Positions 33,154-45,264 of a stretch of 64,000 nt of DNA are shown here, one piece after another. The position numbers and the translations under genes were made by a program. The notes beneath the pieces are model-generated. The model was not told the origin of the DNA. It did not search any database and saw only the letters and a list, made by a program, of their open reading frames with translations. How positions within the stretch are numbered: the first letter of the stretch is position 1; each line of letters opens with the position of its first letter. Source of the stretch: Orobanche coerulescens (taxonomy: Eukaryota > Streptophyta > Magnoliopsida > Lamiales > Orobanchaceae); contig CM065815.1 in assembly GCA_033398695.1 (NCBI GenBank), forward strand, positions 10,472,501 through 10,536,500, in the 5' to 3' direction.

Positions 33154-33951
33154 CATGGTATTTCGTATCTTGAGGTATGTTCCGTATTTCCTTGGTACTT
33201 GTCTTTGATGGACAATTGATTATCGTATTGGAATTGTCGATGTTATCCGATAGATTGAATTGGCCAGAGTTGGTATAATTTCTGTATTGCGAGTTATGAC
33301 AATGTTTTGAGAACCTTGAGTATTGTTGAGATACCGTACAGATATTTCGGTATTATCTTAATGTGTTGTTAAGGATACGAATCGTGGATTCTTGTAAAGT
33401 TACGACGGTAAGATTACGTTGGTCGTATTCTTACTTAGTATTTCCATTGATATGTAATTATTGACGAGATGTGATGGTTATCATTGTTGGATATTATGGC
33501 TGACCCCATCGTGGGCTTTCTTTTTAGGTTCTTGGATTATCAAGCTTGTAGCGGTCGTGGAGAGATGAACTTCCCGGAGGATACTGACAAGGGCATGTAT
33601 TTGTGTATTGAGTTTCTGATCAGTTGTTGTATTCCACTGCTAGATGTCTTTATCCGCTGCGTGAGTATTTTTTTTTTTAAATGGCCTTTTGGTATCTGGT
33701 AATTGAGGTTACTTTGGAAATCGTTTTCTAAACTTTTGAATGTCGGCAGTTTGGCCTTGTGATTTCAAATGAGTTTTTACGACGGTTTTCGATAAATGGA
33801 TTTTATAAGTCTTTGTGAAATTTTAAAGATAGTACCGTCGTTGGCCTCTTGGGCATTTGTTAATGTTTGCGAAAATTTCTTTTAGCCTTGTGGGTTCCAT
33901 CTCGGGGCCCACGGCGCTGTAATATTTTCGGTTAAATCTGGGGGTGTTACA

Positions 33952-35083
33952 AAACTAATTTCATAAATCAAGATTTTTACTCTACCGTATAATCGAGAAA
34001 CAATACAATATAGTTTTATAAACACATAACTCAGTCGTTGAATTCAGTACTGTACTTTGTATAAGTTAAATAGATTATAAATACAGTACTGTTTTAAGTT
34101 AACTGTGAGCAAGTATTTTACTCTAACTTAATAACCGGAGTACAATAAGTAAGGTTTTTATGAATACATATGAGTACAATATACAGTATATGGGGTTTAT
34201 ATTGTTCTCAAATGTCTTTATACTGTAATTGATAAGCCATACACTAATATTCAAAAAATTTATGAATAATAATTAATGGGAATTAATTATGGCAGACGAA
34301 CCATAATATATTCTTATATGCAGAATATATAAAAGACATATGAGATCAACCATATCATGTACTGTAATGAGTATTATTTTTGTATATGGGATTAACTGAG
34401 AGCAAATATTTTAAATATATTGTACAATATATACAATATTTTTACTTTTAAATATACTATTTAAATTCATAATATTTGGGGTGTAATTGAGAAGCCATAA
34501 ACTAATTTCATAAATTCAGATTTTTACTCTACTTTAAAATCGAGAAACAGTACAATATAAACCACATATAAATATACTGTTTATATTGTACTGTAATGTT
34601 TTTTAGTACAAAAATGAATTAGTAAATTTGTTGTGTTTATTGATACAATTATACGTTTAAATATACTGATTTAAATTAATTGAGAACAAAGATATACAGG
34701 ATAAACTATGCCATCCAAAAATATATCGGATGAAACTACAAATTAGTTATATAAATAGATCTGATGAAATTTATAGTTTTTAAAATTTAAAATTGTTATA
34801 TCGGAATTTTATGAACATTTCTATTTTAAACTAAACGCTTTAAATTTACATGACATGTAACTCACTCGTTGAATCTGATGAAACTTGCATCGATTTTGGC
34901 CTGATTATTTTTGCTGTTATCCTCTTAAATGCTCTGGAATTTCTTCGAGTGGGATTCGTTTCGCCTCCATCTTTGCTGCCGCTGGCCTGTGAAGTCTTAC
35001 AGTATACAAAACATCCAATTAAGGTAATTAAATTTTCAGATATTCAAACTTGTAGCAAATTCTTCTTTTTGTGCGAATATCAA
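33952..35083. other. AT-rich flank with diverged direct repeats
   Basis: No convincing gene. A ~60-bp stretch starting AAACTAATTTCATAAAT at 33952 recurs at ~34490 with ~10% differences, suggesting a diverged repeat of ~540 bp. Element 0 ends exactly at the first copy. An 80-codon frame at 34850-35089 has no recognisable feature. Confidence 0.5.
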
Positions 35084-35754
35084 TTTTGAAACGAAAAGGA
35101 TATTATATGCAGTGAAATTAAAGTATGAACATAAACAAACGAACATGTAAAGCGAATCTGTCTTTAAAGTGAAAATGTCAGTTTTTCAAGTATAAAAAAA
35201 TGTCGGTTTCCAATTAACTGATCACACAGTAGTGGAAATATTTAGTTTTACCTAGTCAACTATAGTTAATATTCGGTTATATTTAATTTTCAATGTAGCC
35301 AGAAATATTTTTTTTAAGGGTGGCAAAATAAAAAAAAGGCTTTAAGGTAAGTGAAACAATTAAGTGAAGAGCCCCATATTTCAATAAGTTGAATCTTAAT
35401 TTTATCACGCACTTTACTGCTTAACCAAAATATTAGATTTTGAAAATTACAAATGAACTAAGAAATATTAGATTTTGATAATTAGAAATGCATAATATAT
35501 TCTCAGAATATCACTTTTATTTTTAGATTATATATTTGGTATAATATGCTGGTTTAACTATCTCATTTTTTTAACTCTAATATATTTGGCAGAAATATCA
35601 GTTTTGAAACGAAAAGGATATTAAATGTAGTGAAATTAAAATATGAATATATACAAACGAACATATAAAGCGAATCTGTCTTTAAAGTGAAAATGTCAGT
35701 TTTCAAGTATACAAGATGGAAGTGAAAAATGTCGGTTTTCCAATTAATTGATCA
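35084..35754. repeat. ~530-bp tandem repeat: partial unit plus one full unit
   Basis: 35084-35219 is the last quarter of a unit and 35220-35749 a full unit (530 bp), starting GATCACACAGTAGTGG. The unit continues as GATCA (35750-35754), the target duplication of element 4. The full unit is almost identical to 44730-45259. Confidence 0.9.
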
Positions 35755-36764
35755 TGTAACACCCCCAATCCACTCAGGGATATTACACGCCGTAGACCCT
35801 CTCCTCGAGGATCTACCAGGCTGGTAACAACATTTAACATCTTGACAATGCCTTCAAGGCTAAAATGACTCAGTAGACCGATTTGGTCTTTCCACAAATA
35901 CATACAACTCAAATACAACTCATGCCCACGCAGGGGACAAAATACAACCACACCCGTGCAACGGGAACAATATAGCAGCGGAAATTAAAGTACAACTGAA
36001 CCAACACACGATGTACGGTTCCTCATGTGATTAGTATCGATCATCTTTCATCCTCCTTCGTGCCAACCCTGTGTTATGCTCCAAAACCTGAATGCAAAAA
36101 CAGACATCCACCCCCCGAATACTCGGGGGTTAGCAAAACTCCACTGTTTTGCTAGTGCAAGAACAAAGTGCAAATACGAGCCATACAATTCACATTCCAC
36201 GAATAACAATAACCAAGGATCCTCAAAGATCCAAACGAAACGAAAAGTACTTCCCGAGGCAAGGGTTTGAGAAAACATTTCAAAATCGAAATATCATAAA
36301 TCAATGGAAGTAATTTATAAAACGGTTTAGAATGCCATCGAGAGTTTTGATAGAAAACAATTTAGGATTATCAAATCCTACTTTTCAAAATCCAAAAGAC
36401 AAAAAGGGGTCACCGCCCCAAAGGTTTACTTTCTGAAAAATGACATTAACCAAACCGTTGGGATTTTAGCCCCAAATCCGTAAAACGACTTTCACAAAAC
36501 CATTGGGATTTTAGCCCCAAATCTCAGCAACTCACAGTACACAAGAACGACCACAAGGTTCGTCTCCCAACATCAAAATCCACAAATAAAAGATTTAAAA
36601 CAAACAACAAAATACTCTAGTGCCATCCTAGCCAAGTAGGCCAAACGAAAAACTTACCTCTTACACACTTAGTCAATGCATGCAATCATGAAAACCGTTC
36701 AAAAGCACTCATTTCCGGAAATGCCAATATCAAATCACATTTGTAAAGTTCACCACAATTAACC

Positions 36765-36894
36765 GTCGATCCACACCTCCGTGGACCCCTACCGAGACCC
36801 CGTCGGATCTAACCCGTAGTGGTTAAAAGCAAAGCTCGTCGATCCACACCTCCGTGGACCCCTACCGAGACCCCGTCGGATCTAACCCGTAGTG
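36765..36894 (-). repeat. Element 4 LTR: duplicated 73-bp box
   Basis: Two units start GTCGATCCACACC at 36765 and 36838, nearly identical over 57 bp. On the minus strand each has GATCCGACGGGG, comparable with GGTCCGACGGG in elements 0 and 1. The same pair occurs at 42051/42124 (LTR B) and 46274/46347 (LTR C). Confidence 0.85.
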
Positions 36895-37924
36895 AGCATA
36901 CACACACACACGTTACTCATGCAATACTAATATGCTAAAAATGTAAGTTCATTAAGAATACTCACTAGGGATGACCATTAACTCGACACCATTATCAAAC
37001 TCTTCAAAACACCACAACAAGATTAAATACGGAATACACGATTCCATAACTTAAACAATAGGAGTATCATCATAAAATCCTTCAACGTTCAAAATAACCA
37101 AATCATAATCAATTCTCAAAACACCGTTCACAAATCATACTCGTTTTGAAAGAAAGCCTTTAACGAGGCCAAACCGAAATCCTTTGAAACTTCATTTCAA
37201 ATAACCAAACAAACACATCAAGACGACCACCGATCATCATATCCATAAAACGAGAAAAGTATGGGCAAGGTACTTGCCTCGATACCACGAGCACGGAACC
37301 ACGAACGGATACGGCTCAACCGGAAGCTTCGGAACGCCCGATGCTAACGAAAAGGAAGACGACAACGAACGGAACGGAAGAATCAAGCACGACCGCGAGG
37401 AACCGACGAAAATGAACCTAACGATTCGAATAGCACAATCACAACCACTTCTAAACGATTATGGAAATGGAATACACCCGGAAACCCGCCTACGATTCAT
37501 GTATATTTGTACCAAAAATAACAACGAGGGCGGACCACAACCAAACCCTCTCGATTCCGTAAAAATCCACAAAATATCCATGAATCCGTAGGAAACTAAA
37601 GATACTAACAATATTAATCGTATTCATCATGAATCCACCAACAAAACGGAACGAATCGGAAGAAAAACCCAAGACCCCCAAATTAATCGAAAATAGGGTT
37701 CTAGAAACATTACCTTTGAAGATTCAAGTACTAAGATCCGTAGAACACGCGTTAGATTGATTATCCGAGCCTCACAACCGAAGGGAAATGATGAAAATCG
37801 ACCCTCGGATGAAGAATGCTTGAGAAGTTCTCCCCTCCTAGGTCTCTCTCTCTCTCGCGCAGTGAAATGAAGAATAAGACGACCGATCTCGTCTAATAAG
37901 GACGAGATTGCACAATTACCGCTT

Positions 37925-38180
37925 TGTGTGCCGCGGCACACTTCGGCTGTGCCGCGGCACAGGCCAAAATTTTACTCCCAGGTTTCGGCAGTGTGCCGCG
38001 GCACCCGGTACAGTCGGGTTTTGGTCGCAGATGTCACACGGGTGTGCCGCGGCACCGGACGGGTGTGCAGCGGCATCGACTGTGATCGTGCCGCGGCACC
38101 GGATGGGTGTGCCGCGGCACACAGTACAGTTCGCCCGACCAACAACTGAAGAAATTTGTGTGCTGCGGCGCACACATCTT
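37925..38180 (-). repeat. Element 4 LTR A: cluster of GTGCCGCGGCAC palindromes
   Basis: Six exact copies of the perfect 12-bp palindrome GTGCCGCGGCAC plus variants (GTGCAGCGGCAT, GTGCTGCGGCGC). Only about three exact copies remain in each of LTR B and LTR C. Confidence 0.9.
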
Positions 38181-38444
38181 GTGCCGTGGCCCACGCCCCT
38201 TTCTGGGTCCCAAAATGATGAAAATGATCCGGAAAGAGAATAAAACGATAGGAATTAATATTTGGGAACCAATAACACGAAATGGATCCACGGCAACCCC
38301 GAAACGGTGGTTTCGCACAACTATAACGAGAATACAGTTCAACAGTTGACGGGAAGGACACACCGAAAGGTACACGAGGGTCACTACGATCGAGAAATAC
38401 ACCAAAAAAGAAAATTACCGAAATTCGAAATTGCGGATATTACA

Positions 38445-38481
38445 TTCTACCCTCCTTAAAAGAAGTTTCGTCCCGAAACTT
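38445..38481 (-). promoter_or_regulatory. Element 4: hairpin plus polypurine tract
   Basis: Minus strand: AAGTTTCG, loop GGA, CGAAACTT (38481-38463), then TTTTAAGGAGGGTAGAA up to the LTR start at 38444. Near-identical to the arrangement in element 0. Confidence 0.8.
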
Positions 38482-41024
38482 AAAACAAGTAGGGAGAAGC
38501 AATATCCTCCAGGAAAACTCAACGAGATACACAAGAAATGCGTAACTTACGCCCATCGGCGAAACGTTACAAGCAACACAAAGGAATAAATGGCGTGAAA
38601 ACACGCTCGAGGACGACCAACACAATGCCACCGGTAGAGACATAATAAAATCAACAAGTGACAAGTGTCATCAAACAGATAACACAATCAAGTCGATTAT
38701 CCGAACACTCACAAAACACAACCAACGAAAATCAATACGATTGACCAACCTAACGGTATATTGATCAAAACGCGAGCCAAACGCTGAACAAATACGGAAT
38801 TCCACCGCCTAAGGGCTGGAAGATCGAAAACGAAACTAATTTCCCGAACTGAAGGGAATTACGAAGGAGCCTGAATGTTCACCAATCACGGAACGAGATC
38901 AATAAAAACCGAACAATCAAACGATCGAACCACAACGATCGAGACAACAAAAATCGAAGAATCATGTCCGAAACACGAAGGATAATAAAATTCAAACAAC
39001 AACTCCAAGGTTCACATCTCGACTCGAGACAATATATGATCCGGTGAAAACAACAGGATGTGCATTCGCATAAGATCCACAGAAAGGGGATAGCAATTAA
39101 AAAGTCACAACGACAAACGAGTTATTCAAACAATACCACACTCGTTCGGTAAACAAAAACAAGGGGTAGGACAAGCTCAAATGTCAACGAACATAAATGA
39201 GTCGACAGAGTCGAAAACATAAGAGTTCCAAATCCGATCCACTTGAATAAAGAACTAATAGAACCAGATGACGTCACTCCCGAACAAGGTTCACAAGAAT
39301 TGAACCGAACCCGAAAAAGTCACAATGATAACCGGATCGACCCACAACAAGGTCGTAGCTCGTTGACGATGAAACCGAATACGTAACAAGTTCGTAAAGT
39401 ATCAACGAACATGAGCGAATCGATAGACTGGAGAAAGAGAAAATACGAAGTCAAAATAGTACGGGCATTACCTCCGACCTCGTCCACGAAATTCACAAAA
39501 CGGGAGCAAGGTAACAAGACATTAAACAACCGACACATAACGGAACCATCACCGATGCACACGGTCATACCAACCCAAGCTCTAACGGCTCGCACTTGCG
39601 CGACAACGCAGAAATCACCACGAGGCGACAATATTCAACACCGACATCCCACCTCTCACAAGGGGCTAACACAACAAATGTGTGGAAAACGACTCAACAC
39701 TCACACCGCCAATTCGGTCATACTGGAGCAAACATCAAAATGACAACGCGAACATCATACATATATACCCACCCTCAAACGGAATGGATAGGTTTTAAAA
39801 ACGAAAACCTCATTTTAATAATAATTTAAAAGAACACCGATTGATCTTGAGTATCACCTTTCAAAAAGTACAAACGTGAAACATCGTTATCAAGACTTTG
39901 GAGAACCATTTCGCATTTGATAAAAATGAGGACACTTTCTCTTAGTGAAAACTTTCAGAATATTCGACCCTCGGGTCTAAATAAAAGTGTTTCTAAAGCA
40001 TTGAAAATATCTCAAAATATTTTGGTCCTCGAGGCAGAAAAATTTTGAAATATATTGTGGCACCCGGATGTACCACAAGAAAATAACTCATTTGAAAAAA
40101 AATATGTCTCGAAATTTATTTCTAAGATACTCAAGTTTTCGAAAATAATTCAATGCCAAAAAAGGACGATGCCAAAAAGGCTAGAATGCCCAAAAAATTC
40201 AGGTAATCACACGGAACATCATGGAGCTGTGGGTCCCGCGTCGGAACCCCAGGCTAAAAACCATTTACAAAAATGCCAAAAAGGCTGATGACGGTAATAT
40301 TTCGAAAACTCACAAAAGCCATTTACAAAATACTAAATACCGTCATAAGAATTTCGTCAAAGCGGTCAAGGCCATAATGCCAAAAACTCGGTTAAGGGAA
40401 GCGGTTATCGAAATAAAACTCGGTCGATAAAATACCGAAAGTCATTACAAAAGAACTCACGCAATAATAAAAGAAATACGATTCAACACGCACAATCCAA
40501 AGAACACCACTCCTCATAAGAACAAAATATTAGAGTCAAATAACCACATTCGAACAAAACCAAGAGCCCCATTCGAGGCCTCTAAAGACCCTACCGTGAC
40601 CGGCTAGTGAACAAGTCGAACGTGTATAAGCACAAAGCTTCCACAAGAGAACTCGTAAACGTGCAAATCGATTCAAAATCATCGAACGGACAAAAACAAT
40701 AATAAAAATACATCTCAAGCGTTACACTCCTCGTATAAATCAAATACGAGAGTCGATTAAATACATATCGTGAAATCAAAATCCACATAAGGATTCCATC
40801 ACTTAACAAATAATCATAAAAATAGCTCGTGTCACACGAGGCACAACACAAAGAAGGGAGACTTACTTCCACCGGTCGCACGAAGATGATGATCGCCCCA
40901 CGATACTAATCACGACCAACAAACTCAAACGACGCGTCGCGATACGACTCAGTCAGATAAAATCCGACGAAACAAGACTCAAACAACACGACTTGACCCG
41001 ACAGCCTAGGTTTCCTCAACCTAA
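38482..41024 (-). other. Element 4: internal region without recognisable coding
   Basis: The longest frames are ~110 codons, on both strands, with no zinc knuckle, protease, RT or integrase motif. Base composition differs between strands (A/C-rich on plus). A perfect CTCGTG/CACGAG hairpin lies near 40829-40843. Inferred to be a non-coding template packaged by a helper element. Confidence 0.65.
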
Positions 41025-41036
41025 GCTCCGATACCA
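41025..41036 (-). promoter_or_regulatory. Element 4: primer-binding site (tRNA-iMet type)
   Basis: TGGTATCGGAGC on the minus strand, four bases from LTR B. Identical to the sites of elements 1 and 2. Confidence 0.9.
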
Positions 41037-41040
41037 TTTA

Positions 41041-43716
41041 TGTAACACCCTCAATCCACTCAGGGATATTACACGCCGTAGGCCCTCTCCTCGAGGATCT
41101 ACCAGGCTGGTAACAACATTTAACATCTTGACAATGCCTTCAAGGCTAAAATGACTCAGTAGACCGATTTGGTCTTTCCACAAATACATACAACTCAAAT
41201 ACAACTCATGCCCACGCAGGGGACAAAATACAACCACACCCGTGCAACGGGAACAATATAGCAGCGGAAATTAAAGTACAACTGAACCAACACACGATGT
41301 ACGGTTCCTCATGTGATTAGTATCGATCATCTTTCATCATCCTTCGTGCCGACCCTGTGTTATGCTCCAAAACCTGAATGCAAAAACAGACATCCACCCC
41401 CCGAATACTCGGGGGTTAGCAAAACTCCACTGTTTTGCTAGTGCAAGAACAAAGTGCAAATACGAGCCATACAATTCACATTCCACGAATAACAATAACC
41501 AAGGATCCTCAAAGATCCAAACGAAACGAAAAGTACTTCCCGAGGCAAGGGTTTGAGAAAACATTTCAAAATCGAAATATCATAAATCAATGGAAGTAAT
41601 TTATAAAACGGTTTAGAATGCCATCGAGAGTTTTGATAGAAAACAATTTAGGATTATCAAATCCTACTTTTCAAAATCCAAAAGACAAAAGGGGGTCACC
41701 GCCCCAAAGGTTTACTTTCTGAAAAATGACATTAACCAAACCGTTGGGATTTTAGCCCCAAATCCGTAAAACGACTTTCACAAAACCATTGTGATTTTAG
41801 CCCCAAATCTCAGCAACTCACAGTACACAAGAACGACCACAAGGTTCGTCTACCAACATCAAAATCCACAAATAAAAGATTTAAAACAAACAACAAAATA
41901 CTCTAGTGCCATCCTAGCCAAGTAGGCCAAACGAAAAACTTACCTCTTACACACTTAGTCAATGCATGCAATCATGAAAACCGTTCAAAAGCACTCATTT
42001 CCGGAAATGCCAATATCAAATCACATTTGTAAAGTTCACCACAATTAACCGTCGATCCACACCTCCGTGGACCCCTACCGAGACCCCGTCGGATCTAACC
42101 CGTAGTGGTTAAAAGCAAAGCTCGTCGATCCACACCTCCGTGGACCCCTACCGAGACCCCGTCGGATCTAACCCGTAGTGAGCATACACACACACACGTT
42201 ACTCATGCAATACTAATATGCTAAGAATGTAAGTTCATTAAGAATACTCACTAGGGATGACCATTAACTCGACACCATTATCAAACTCTTCAAAACACCA
42301 CAACAAGATTAAATACGGAATACACGATTCCATAACTTAAACAATAGGAGTATCATCATAAAATCCTTCAACGTTCAAAATAACCAAATCATAATCAATT
42401 CTCAAAACACCGTTCACAAATCATACTCGTTTTGAAAGAAAGCCTTTAACGAGGCCAAATCGAAATCCTTTGAAACTTCATTTCAAATAACCAAACAAAC
42501 ACATCAAGACGACCACCGATCATCATATCCATAAAACGAGAAAAGTATGGGCAAGGTACTTGCCTCGATACCACGAGCACGGAACCACGAACGGATACGG
42601 CTCAACCGGGAAGCTTCGGAACGCCCGATGCTAACGAAAAGGAAGACGACAACGAACGGAACGGAAGAATCAAGCACGACCGCGAGGAACCGACGAAAAT
42701 GAACCTAACGATTCGAATAGCACAATCACAACCACTTCTAAACGATTATGGAAATGGAATACACCCGGAAACCCGCCTACGATTCATGTATATTTGTACC
42801 AAAAATAACGAGGGCGGACCACAACCAAACCCTCTCGATTCCGTAAAAATCCAAAAAATATCCATGAATCTGTAGGAAACTAAAGATACTAACAATATTA
42901 ATCGTATTCATCATGAATCCACCAACAAAACGGAACGAATCGGAAGAAAAACCCAAGACCCCCAAATTAATCGAAAATAGGGTTCTAGAAACATTACCTT
43001 TGAAGATTCAAGTACTAAGATCCGTAGAACACGCGTTAGATTGATTATCCGAGCCTCACAACCGAAGGGAAATGATGAAAATCGACCCCCGGATGAAGAA
43101 TGCTTGAGAAGTTCTCCCCTCCTAGGTCTCTCTCTCTCGCGCAGTAAAATGAAGAAGAAGACGACCGATCTCGTCTAATAAGGACGAGATTGCACAATTA
43201 CCACTTTGTGTGCCGCGGCACAGCCGAAATTTTACTCCCAGGTTTCGGCAGTGTGCACAGCCGCGGTGCGTGCCGCGGCACCAGTCTGATCGGGTTTTGG
43301 TCGCAGATGTCACACGGTGTGCCGCGGCACGACGGGTGTGCCGCAGATCGACTCAGACTGCTCAGCGGCAGACCGGATGGGTGTGCCACGGCACAAGATC
43401 TGTCGCCCGACCAACAACTGAAGAAATTTGTGTGCCGCGGCGCACACATCTTGTGCCGCGGCCCACGCCCCTTTCTGGGTCCCAAAATGATGAAAATGAT
43501 CCGGAAAGAGAATAAAACGATAGGAATTAATATTTGGGAACCAATAACACGAAATGGACCCACGGCAACCCCGAAACGGTGGTTTCGCACAACTATAACG
43601 AGAATACAGTTCAACAGTTGACGGGAAGGACACACTGAAAGGTACACGAGGGTCACTACGATCGAGAAATACACCAAAAAAGAAAATTACCGAAATTCGA
43701 AATTGCGAATATTACA
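41041..43716 (-). repeat. Element 4: 5' LTR (LTR B)
   Basis: About 2676 bp, ending with GATCA of the target duplication. Shares several bases with solo LTR C against LTR A, such as CATTGTGATTTT where A has CATTGGGATTTT. Confidence 0.95.
43207..43460 (-). repeat. Element 4 LTR B: eroded GTGCCGCGGCAC cluster
   Basis: About three exact palindromes left. Several units seen in LTR A are rearranged or partly lost, for example around 43255-43275 and 43335-43375. Confidence 0.85.
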
Positions 43717-45264
43717 GATCACACAGTAGTGGAAATATTTAGTTTTACCTAGTCAACTATAGTTAATATTCGGCTATATTTAATTTTCAATGTAGCCAGA
43801 AATAATTTTTTTAAGGGTGGCAAAATAAAAAAAGGTTTTAAGGTAAGTGAAACAATTAAGTGAAGAGCCCCATATTTCAATAAGCTGAATCTTAATTTTA
43901 TCACGCACTTTACTGCTTAACCAAAACATTAGATTTTGAAAATTACAAATGAACTAAGAAATATTAGATTTTGATAATTAGAAATGCATAATATATTTCA
44001 GAATATCACTTTTATTTTTATATTATATATTTGGTATAATATCTTTGGTTTAACTATCTCATTTTTTTTAACTCTAATATATTTGGCAGAATTATCAGTT
44101 TTGAAACGAAAAGGATATTATATGTAGTGAAATTAAAATATGAATATAAACAATCGAACATGTAAAGCGAATTTGTCTTTAAAGTGAAAATGTCAGTTTT
44201 TCAAGTATACAAAATGGAAGTGAAAAATGTCGGTTTTCCATTTAACTGATCACGCAGTAGTGGAAATATTTAATTTTACCTAGTCAACTATAGTTAATAT
44301 TCGATTATATTTAATTTCCAATGTAGCCAGAAATAATTTTTTTAAGGGTGGCAAAATAAAAAAAAGGCTTTAAGGTAAGTGAAACGATTAAGTGAAGAGC
44401 CCCATATTTCAATAATCTGAATCTGAATTTTATCACGATCTTTACTGCTTAACTAAAACATTAGATTTTGAAAATTACAAATGAACTATGTAATATTAGA
44501 TTTTGATAATTAGAAATGTATAATATATTTTCAGAATATCACTTTTATTTTTATACTATATATCTGGTATAATATATTTGGCAGAATTTCACTTTTGAAA
44601 CGAAAAGGATATTATATGCAGTGAAATTAAAGTATGAACATAAACAAACGAACATGTAAAGCGAATCTGTCTTTAAAGTGAAAATGTCAGTTTTTCAAGT
44701 ATAAAAAAATGTCGGTTTTCCAATTAACTGATCACACAGTAGTGGAAATATTTAGTTTTACCTAGTCAACTATAGTTAATATTCGGTTATATTTAATTTT
44801 CAATGTAGCCAGAAATATTTTTTTTAAGGGTGGCAAAATAAAAAAAAGGCTTTAAGGTAAGTGAAACAATTAAGTGAAGAGCCCCATATTTCAATAAGTT
44901 GAATCTTAATTTTATCACGCACTTTACTGCTTAACCAAAACATTAGATTTTGAAAATTACAAATGAACTAAGAAATATTAGATTTTGATAATTAGAAATG
45001 CATAATATATTCTCAGAATATCACTTTTATTTTTAGATTATATATTTGGTATAATATGCTGGTTTAACTATCTCATTTTTTTAACTCTAATATATTTGGC
45101 AGAAATATCAGTTTTGAAACGAAAAGGATATTAAATGTAGTGAAATTAAAATATGAATATATACAAACGAACATATAAAGCGAATCTGTCTTTAAAGTGA
45201 AAATGTCAGTTTTCAAGTATACAAGATGGAAGTGAAAAATGTCGGTTTTCCAATTAATTGATCA
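43717..45264. repeat. ~530-bp tandem repeat: three units between element 4 and the solo LTR
   Basis: Units 43717-44247 (531 bp), 44248-44729 (482 bp) and 44730-45259 (530 bp), each starting GATCAC.CAGTAGTGG, then GATCA 45260-45264. The middle unit is a hybrid: its first part equals 48460-48809, its last part equals 35084-35219, joined at TTTTG (44593-44597). It lacks ~50 bp present in the others. Confidence 0.9.

Larger units (their letters stand above)
707..33951 (+). mobile_element. Element 0: 3' LTR of a Tekay/Del-like Ty3/gypsy element, split by three nested insertions
   Basis: The LTR begins TGTAATATCCGG at 707 and ends GGTGTTACA at 33951. Its own sequence is 707-1811, 11366-11710, 21434-22606 and 33159-33951, about 3.4 kb in all. 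Removing elements 1, 2 and 3 with one copy of each 5-bp duplication joins the four pieces directly. It holds a palindrome cluster at 958-1457, a TATA-like box at 1472-1480, a second palindrome cluster at 21432-21507, a duplicated 74-bp box near 22285, and a small hairpin at 33505-33515 (CCCA, loop TCG, TGGG). It is a 3' LTR because a purine-tract region lies to its left and no primer-binding site lies to its right. The right flank starts AAACT, the expected target duplication, but the left partner is outside the window. Confidence 0.85.
35755..38444 (-). repeat. Element 4: 3' LTR (LTR A)
   Basis: About 2690 bp. On the minus strand: palindrome cluster 38180-37925, GAGAGAGAG run at ~37855, a duplicated 73-bp box (36765-36894), and a strong hairpin CCCCCGA/TCGGGGG at 36112-36129. 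Short reading frames recur unchanged in all three LTR copies and are treated as chance. Confidence 0.95.
35755..43716 (-). mobile_element. Element 4: non-autonomous large retrotransposon derivative (LARD-like)
   Basis: LTRs 35755-38444 and 41041-43716 surround ~2.6 kb with no gag or pol that can be recognised on either strand. On the minus strand the LTRs start TGTAATATCCGC (right LTR TGTAATATTCGC) and end GGGTGTTACA. The iMet-type primer site lies at 41025-41036 and the hairpin plus purine tract at 38445-38481, fixing the orientation. Target duplication GATCA is perfect (35750-35754, 43717-43721). Ends, primer site and hairpin match the Tekay/Del-like elements 0-2, which suggests it borrows proteins from such a relative. 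Confidence 0.92.

Noticed and set aside
36076..36270. 64-codon frame repeated identically at 41362 and 45586
   Set aside because: Identity reflects the three LTR copies of the element 4 family, not selection on protein; no known motif.
39320..39743. Overlapping ~105-codon frames on both strands inside element 4
   Set aside because: Neither has a retroelement domain, and their overlap on opposite strands suggests composition-driven open frames.
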